NCBI GenBank assembly: GCA_011375465.1
Contig: DRZV01000071.1
Location: 1 to 16,476 of the forward strand
Direction of reading: 5' to 3'
From: Neomoorella mulderi
GTDB taxonomy: Bacteria; Bacillota; DSM-521; Neomoorellales; Neomoorellaceae
Length of the DNA stretch: 16,476 bases
Position numbers and translations under genes: made by a program. The notes below the pieces were generated by a model that was not told where the DNA came from, ran no database searches, and worked only from the letters and a program-made list of their open reading frames with translations. Numbering within the stretch: position 1 is the first letter of the stretch; every line of letters starts with the position of its first letter. Shown here piece by piece: positions 12,629-16,476 of this stretch.

Positions 12629-15600
12629 GCCTCTCCGGCTTCGGCTGCTACCACCAGGAAGTGGAGGTAAGATTCCATCGCGGGCTGAACGTTTACATAG
12701 CCCCCAACGAGCAGGGCAAGTCCACCCTGGTGGCTGCCCTGGAAGCGATGATCTTTGGCCTGCCCAAGGAACACAATCCTGAGGTCTTCGGTTCTTCCCG
12801 CTATCTCCCCTGGGAAGGGACAGCCAGGTCCTACGGCCGCCTGGAATTCCAAGTGGGGGAAAATATATATCTCCTGGAACGGGACCTGGAGACCAACAGG
12901 GTAACCCTGAAGGAGCAAAGGGAGGGGGAATGGCGGGAAATATGGGCAGGGACCCATAACCCCAAGGGGAGAAAATCAGGGTCTGCCTATGCGGATTACC
13001 TAAGGAGTCTCCTGGGCCTCTCCTCCCGGGAGTCTTTCGAGGCCACCTTCTGCGTGACCCAGCCCCTGCCCCGGGAGACGGCCCTGAACCGGGAGGTGGA
13101 AAGGCTCATCACCGGTGGGGGCACATACCAGGAGGCGTTGGGGATGATAGAGGAGGAGCTGAAGGCCCTTACCCGGCAATGGCGCCGTTTAGAGCTGAGC
13201 TCCCGGGACGGGGACAGGCCCAGAAAGCTGGAAGAACTGGAAGAAGAAATAAGGCGGCTCGAAGGGCAGAGGGAAGCGGCCTTGAGGATAGTGGAGGAGA
13301 TGCGCTCCCTCCAGGAAAGGGAGGAGGAACTGAGAAAAGAGCTGGATTTTCTCCGGCAGGAGCGGGACAAGAAGCAGGAACTGGAAAGATCCTGGGAGAG
13401 GTGGAAAAACTATCAGTACCGCTACCGGACCCTTATGGACAGCCAGCGCCAGATGCGGGACCTCCTGGAGAGGGCCCAGAGGCTGCAGGAAAAGATAAAA
13501 GACGGCGAGGGAAGGGTGGCCCTCCTCTATCCCGAATGGCGGCAGAGCCCGGAGGTCTTCTCAGCCCTGGAGGAGCTGGAGGGGGCTGTAAAGGAGAGGG
13601 AGGAGCTGGAGGCAAAAGAGCGGAATCAGAGGGAAAGATGCGAAAGCCTCAGGGAGGAACTCCAAAACATGCGCCTCCGCTTCCAGGAATACCAGGACAT
13701 ATACCACCGCCCCCATATCTGCGAACGCCTGAATCAGCTCAAGGATATGGAGGGGGATTACCGCCGCTGGCGGGAGAAAAAGGGCCTCCTGCTCAACCTG
13801 AAGGACTTCTCCCCCCTGGGGGAGCACCCTTTGAACCTCCTGGAACGGCTGCACCGGGAAGCTCCCAGAGTGGCCTCTTTCTGGGAGCGGTTCCAGGAGG
13901 GCTGGCGGGAGTACCGGGAAGTAAAAGAGCAGAGGGAACAGCTGGAGAAAAGCCTTAAGGGGATAGATCCCGCCGAGGTCCTGGAGGCCCTCAAGCAACG
14001 GCCCAGGGTCCTGGCGGAAATGGCGGCCCATCGGGAAAGGCAGAGGCTCAGGGTGGTCCTCTCTTTCCTGTTATCCCTGCTGGGGATGGGCCTGGGGTTC
14101 TTCCTTTCTGGACTTCTGGGCCTTTCCCCCTTCCGGTGGCTCCTCCTTTTCCTCACGGGCCTTCTGACAGGGGCAGTGGGGTGGACCGCCTTCCGGGGGA
14201 AGGACCTGTCCCCTTGGAAGGAGGAGTTATCCCGGCTGGAAGCCAGACTAGGCCCTTTCCGGGAAGAGGGGGATTTAAAAGAGCTGGAAACCCGGCTGGA
14301 GACTTACCAGGAGCTGCTCTCCCGGGAGAGGGAGCTGGAGGGAAATCTGCGGGCTTGGGCCCTGGAGTGGACGGCTTCTTCCGAGCTGCGGGAAGATTAT
14401 CCCCTGGAGGAGAAGGCCGCGGGCATAGTTCGGGAATACCGGGCCCTGGCCGGGCTGGAAGGTTTTTGCCCCACCACCTGGAGCCAGCTGGCAGGGTGGC
14501 TAGGGTCTAAAGATTCCCTCTGGTGGGAAGACCTTAAATCCCAGGCCCGCAACTGGCAGATCCTAAAAGGGGAGATAGCCCAGCTGCAGGCCCGCTGGGG
14601 CTTGGACCAAAAGGCCTGCCCTCACCTGGAGCAGGCCTGGGAGGAGGAGATTAAAGTCAGGTGCCAGGAGGTGGCCCCCTTCTCCCTGGAAACGCCCTTG
14701 GAGGAGGCCCAGGCCCGGCTCAGGACCGCCAGGGAGATGGCAGAGGCCATAAAGGAAAAGGAGGGCAAACTCCAGGAGGGGGAAGGGCTTCTCAGGAGCC
14801 TGAAGGAGGACATAGAAAGGCTCCTCCGCCGCGAGGAGGAGCTCCGGGGAAAATTGCAGGAGATATTGAAACCGGCAGGAGGGGATATAGCCAGAGCCCG
14901 GCAGAGATACGAGGATTTCCGACAGGAGGCAGAACAGATAGAGCAGTGGAGGCGAGAGCTCAAAGGGGTACTAGGGGATAAGACCTTAAGCCAGCTGCAG
15001 CGGGAATACATAGACCTGGAAAACCAGGTGGTGGCCCTCCTTCGGGACTGGCAGGGCTTGATAGACAGGCATCCGGGGCTGCCTCCTGCCGGAGAGGTGG
15101 GGGAAGAAGTGGAGAGGAGCTTTGCCCGCCTGAAAGGGGAAATAGAGGAGCTGGAAGGGAAGATAAAGAACCTGGAGGAAGAGGAAAGGCAGATCTTAAA
15201 GCGAGAGGCAGAACTGGAGGGGCAGGAGATTATAAATCTGGCCCAGGCAGAGGAGATGCTGAGGCAGAAGAAGAAGGAACTGGAGAGGGTGGATAGGCAG
15301 ATAAGGGCCCTTTCCCTGGCCTGGAAGGAGCTTATGGCTGCCGGGGAGGAATTCCACCTGACTTACCGGGAAAAACTGGGCCAGCTGGCCACCGGATATT
15401 TTGCCCGCTTCACCCGCACTTCCCGCCGGGTGGTCCTCAACCCGGACTTTTCGATAGCAGTTTACGAGGGGGATATCCAGATAGCCCTGTCCCAGCTGAG
15501 CCGGGGGGCCCAGGATCAGCTTTACCTGGCCCTCCGCCTGGCCCTGGGGGACGTGCTCTGCGGTTTTCTGGATCTGCCCTTCATCTTCGACGATTGTTTT

Positions 15601-15747
15601 ATCAACTGCGACAGATACCGGCGGGAAAAGATAAAGGAGAGCCTGACCGATCTGGCCCGAAGGCGGCAGATCCTTCTGTTTTCCCACGATCCCGATTTCG
15701 CTTCCTGGGGCCAGCCCATCGTTTTGAGGCCCAAGGGGGAGGGATAA
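12601..15747 (+). CDS. SMC/Rad50-like ATPase with central hydrophobic segment (YhaN-like, SbcC role)
   Basis: A 1048-residue ATPase partner of the SbcD-like nuclease. ATG 12601 lies inside the end of sbcD, behind a purine-rich GGAGG stretch. The N-terminus has the AAA_27/YhaN-type LSLSGFGCYH and the Walker A motif PNEQGKSTLVAALEAMIFG (about residues 34-52). Long Glu/Arg/Leu coiled coils follow. Two hydrophobic helices lie in the middle (about 481-530: VVLSFLLSLLGMGLGFFLSG and LLLFLTGLLTGAVGW), unlike the zinc hook of classic SbcC/Rad50. After a second coiled coil come the signature QLSRGAQDQLYLALRLALGD (about 964-983), Walker B PFIFDDCFINCD (about 991-1002) and a switch His in LLFSHDPDF. The membrane segments suggest tethering to the membrane. 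No CxxC hook is visible. The frame is intact across 3.1 kb, a sign of good sequence quality here. Confidence 0.87.
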   Translation: MPALWWRYLSLSGFGCYHQEVEVRFHRGLNVYIAPNEQGKSTLVAALEAMIFGLPKEHNPEVFGSSRYLPWEGTARSYGRLEFQVGENIYLLERDLETNRVTLKEQREGEWREIWAGTHNPKGRKSGSAYADYLRSLLGLSSRESFEATFCVTQPLPRETALNREVERLITGGGTYQEALGMIEEELKALTRQWRRLELSSRDGDRPRKLEELEEEIRRLEGQREAALRIVEEMRSLQEREEELRKELDFLRQERDKKQELERSWERWKNYQYRYRTLMDSQRQMRDLLERAQRLQEKIKDGEGRVALLYPEWRQSPEVFSALEELEGAVKEREELEAKERNQRERCESLREELQNMRLRFQEYQDIYHRPHICERLNQLKDMEGDYRRWREKKGLLLNLKDFSPLGEHPLNLLERLHREAPRVASFWERFQEGWREYREVKEQREQLEKSLKGIDPAEVLEALKQRPRVLAEMAAHRERQRLRVVLSFLLSLLGMGLGFFLSGLLGLSPFRWLLLFLTGLLTGAVGWTAFRGKDLSPWKEELSRLEARLGPFREEGDLKELETRLETYQELLSRERELEGNLRAWALEWTASSELREDYPLEEKAAGIVREYRALAGLEGFCPTTWSQLAGWLGSKDSLWWEDLKSQARNWQILKGEIAQLQARWGLDQKACPHLEQAWEEEIKVRCQEVAPFSLETPLEEAQARLRTAREMAEAIKEKEGKLQEGEGLLRSLKEDIERLLRREEELRGKLQEILKPAGGDIARARQRYEDFRQEAEQIEQWRRELKGVLGDKTLSQLQREYIDLENQVVALLRDWQGLIDRHPGLPPAGEVGEEVERSFARLKGEIEELEGKIKNLEEEERQILKREAELEGQEIINLAQAEEMLRQKKKELERVDRQIRALSLAWKELMAAGEEFHLTYREKLGQLATGYFARFTRTSRRVVLNPDFSIAVYEGDIQIALSQLSRGAQDQLYLALRLALGDVLCGFLDLPFIFDDCFINCDRYRREKIKESLTDLARRRQILLFSHDPDFASWGQPIVLRPKGEG

Positions 15748-15748
15748 C

Positions 15749-16476
15749 ATGGGGCTTCGCTTTATACTGGGCCGGGCAGGTACGGGTAAGACCAGGCTCT
15801 GCCTGGAGGAGATAAAAGGGTTGGCCCACCAGGGGGGCAATAATTCCCTCATCATGCTGGTGCCTGAACAGGCCACTTTGGTTACAGAGAGGGAGGTTTT
15901 CGGCTTTCTGAACCGGCCAGCCCAAGCCCGGGTGCAGGTCTTGAGCTTCCGCCGTCTGGGATGGCGGGTTTTCCAGGAGGTGGGGGGAGCCGCCCGGCCC
16001 CATATAGGGGAGATGGGCAAGAGGATGCTGCTGAAGCGGGCCGTCAACTCCCTCAAAGGAGAGTTAAGGCTTTTTGCCCCTTTAGCCCACCGGATGGGTT
16101 TTATAGAGCAGCTGGCCCATATAACAGCCGAATTCAAGCTCTACAGGGTTACCCCGGAACAGCTGCTGGAGGCCGCCCGGATGGCTTCCGAGAAATACGG
16201 CGCGGAGCACAATCTTACTCTGAAGCTGAAGGAGCTGGGGTTGATCTACCGGAAACTGGAAGACCTTCTGGAGGGCTGTTATCTGGAACCGGAGGACTAC
16301 CTCTCCCTTTTGTCCCACAGGCTAACCCGGGCGCCTTTTCTCAAGGGCAGCTTCATATGGGTGGACGGTTTCAAGGGCTTCACTCCCCAGGAAGAGGCGG
16401 TTCTGGCCTCCCTCCTCACCACAGCAGAGCGGGTGACGGTGTGCCTCTGCCTGGATCCTTCCCAGCGCCGGGTTCC
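15749..16476 (+). CDS. addB: ATP-dependent helicase/nuclease subunit AddB, N-terminal part (runs off the window)
   Basis: The first 242 codons of AddB, a subunit of the AddAB enzyme that resects double-strand breaks for recombination. ATG 15749 has AAGGGGGAGGG (15733-15743) five bases before it and starts right after the preceding stop. The N-terminus MGLRFILGRAGTGKTRLCLEEI contains the Walker A motif (GRAGTGKT) typical of AddB. It is followed by LIMLVPEQATLVTERE, VQVLSFRRLGWRVF and, later, FIWVDGFKGFTPQE, all characteristic of clostridial AddB. The C-terminal nuclease domain and its Fe-S cysteines lie outside the window. addA probably follows. In B. subtilis addB, addA, sbcD and sbcC also sit together, though in a different order. 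Confidence 0.9.
   Translation, partial: MGLRFILGRAGTGKTRLCLEEIKGLAHQGGNNSLIMLVPEQATLVTEREVFGFLNRPAQARVQVLSFRRLGWRVFQEVGGAARPHIGEMGKRMLLKRAVNSLKGELRLFAPLAHRMGFIEQLAHITAEFKLYRVTPEQLLEAARMASEKYGAEHNLTLKLKELGLIYRKLEDLLEGCYLEPEDYLSLLSHRLTRAPFLKGSFIWVDGFKGFTPQEEAVLASLLTTAERVTVCLCLDPSQRRV

Noticed and set aside
13179..13958. 259-residue Gly/Pro-rich plus-strand reading frame inside the YhaN-like gene
   Set aside because: Out-of-frame reading of coiled-coil codons; collagen-like composition is an artefact of GGA/GAG-rich sequence.
15196..16137. 313-residue minus-strand reading frame across the end of the ATPase gene and addB
   Set aside because: It lies antisense to two well-supported genes and has no family motifs.

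Overview
The window looks like part of the chromosome of a spore-forming, flagellated, probably thermophilic anaerobic Firmicute (Clostridia, in the Moorella/Thermoanaerobacter direction). This rests on GerP-type spore-coat/germination proteins, a ydaO-type c-di-AMP riboswitch, strong AAGGAGG Shine-Dalgarno sites with frequent GTG/TTG starts, a sigma-D type flagellar promoter, a YhaO/YhaN pair beside addB, and heavy use of ATA (Ile) and AGG (Arg) codons. The genus is inference. No tRNA, rRNA, CRISPR array or transposase was seen.

Layout. 1-1284 (+): phosphatidylserine decarboxylase (psd), truncated by the window edge and broken by an in-frame TAA, then a DedA-family membrane protein. 1281-2823 (+): a promoter, a c-di-AMP riboswitch with a terminator, and a lysine 2,3-aminomutase-family radical SAM enzyme whose substrate residues match glutamate 2,3-aminomutase, implying c-di-AMP control of beta-glutamate (osmolyte) synthesis. 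2824-2848: a bidirectional terminator. 2847-4358 (-): motA-motB, with a one-base frameshift in motB, behind a good sigma-D promoter. 4499-5278 (+): lgt. 5252-6922: a spore island of three GerPA/GerPF-like small proteins (two -, one +), a frameshifted GerPC-like gene and an Hsp20-family small heat shock protein. 6988-8181 (+): a diacylglycerol glycosyltransferase (MGDG synthase/UgtP-like) pseudogene with four lesions. 8173-8968 (+): a Pho-box-like array and an OmpR/PhoB-type response regulator with no kinase beside it. 8961-10216 (+): a possible 36-aa peptide overlapping its neighbours, then a secreted bactofilin-like/polytopic membrane protein. 10231-11406 (+): RlmI-type rRNA methyltransferase. 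11477-16476 (+): a double-strand-break repair block of SbcD/YhaO nuclease, YhaN-like SMC-type ATPase, and the first 242 codons of addB.

How they fit together. Envelope lipids recur: psd and DedA (phosphatidylethanolamine synthesis and probable translocation), lgt (lipoprotein lipidation) and a glycolipid synthase. Two of the lipid head-group genes are broken. The spore island could act in coat assembly and permeability, with the small heat shock protein as a coat chaperone. The last third is an ordinary, intact DNA-repair operon.

Caution. All eight reading-frame lesions I see lie before position 7860. Four can be explained by a single-base change in a short homopolymer, which may be sequencing error. 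A 10-bp tandem duplication and two in-frame stops cannot be explained that way. The eighth, in the GerPC-like gene, is less precisely placed.
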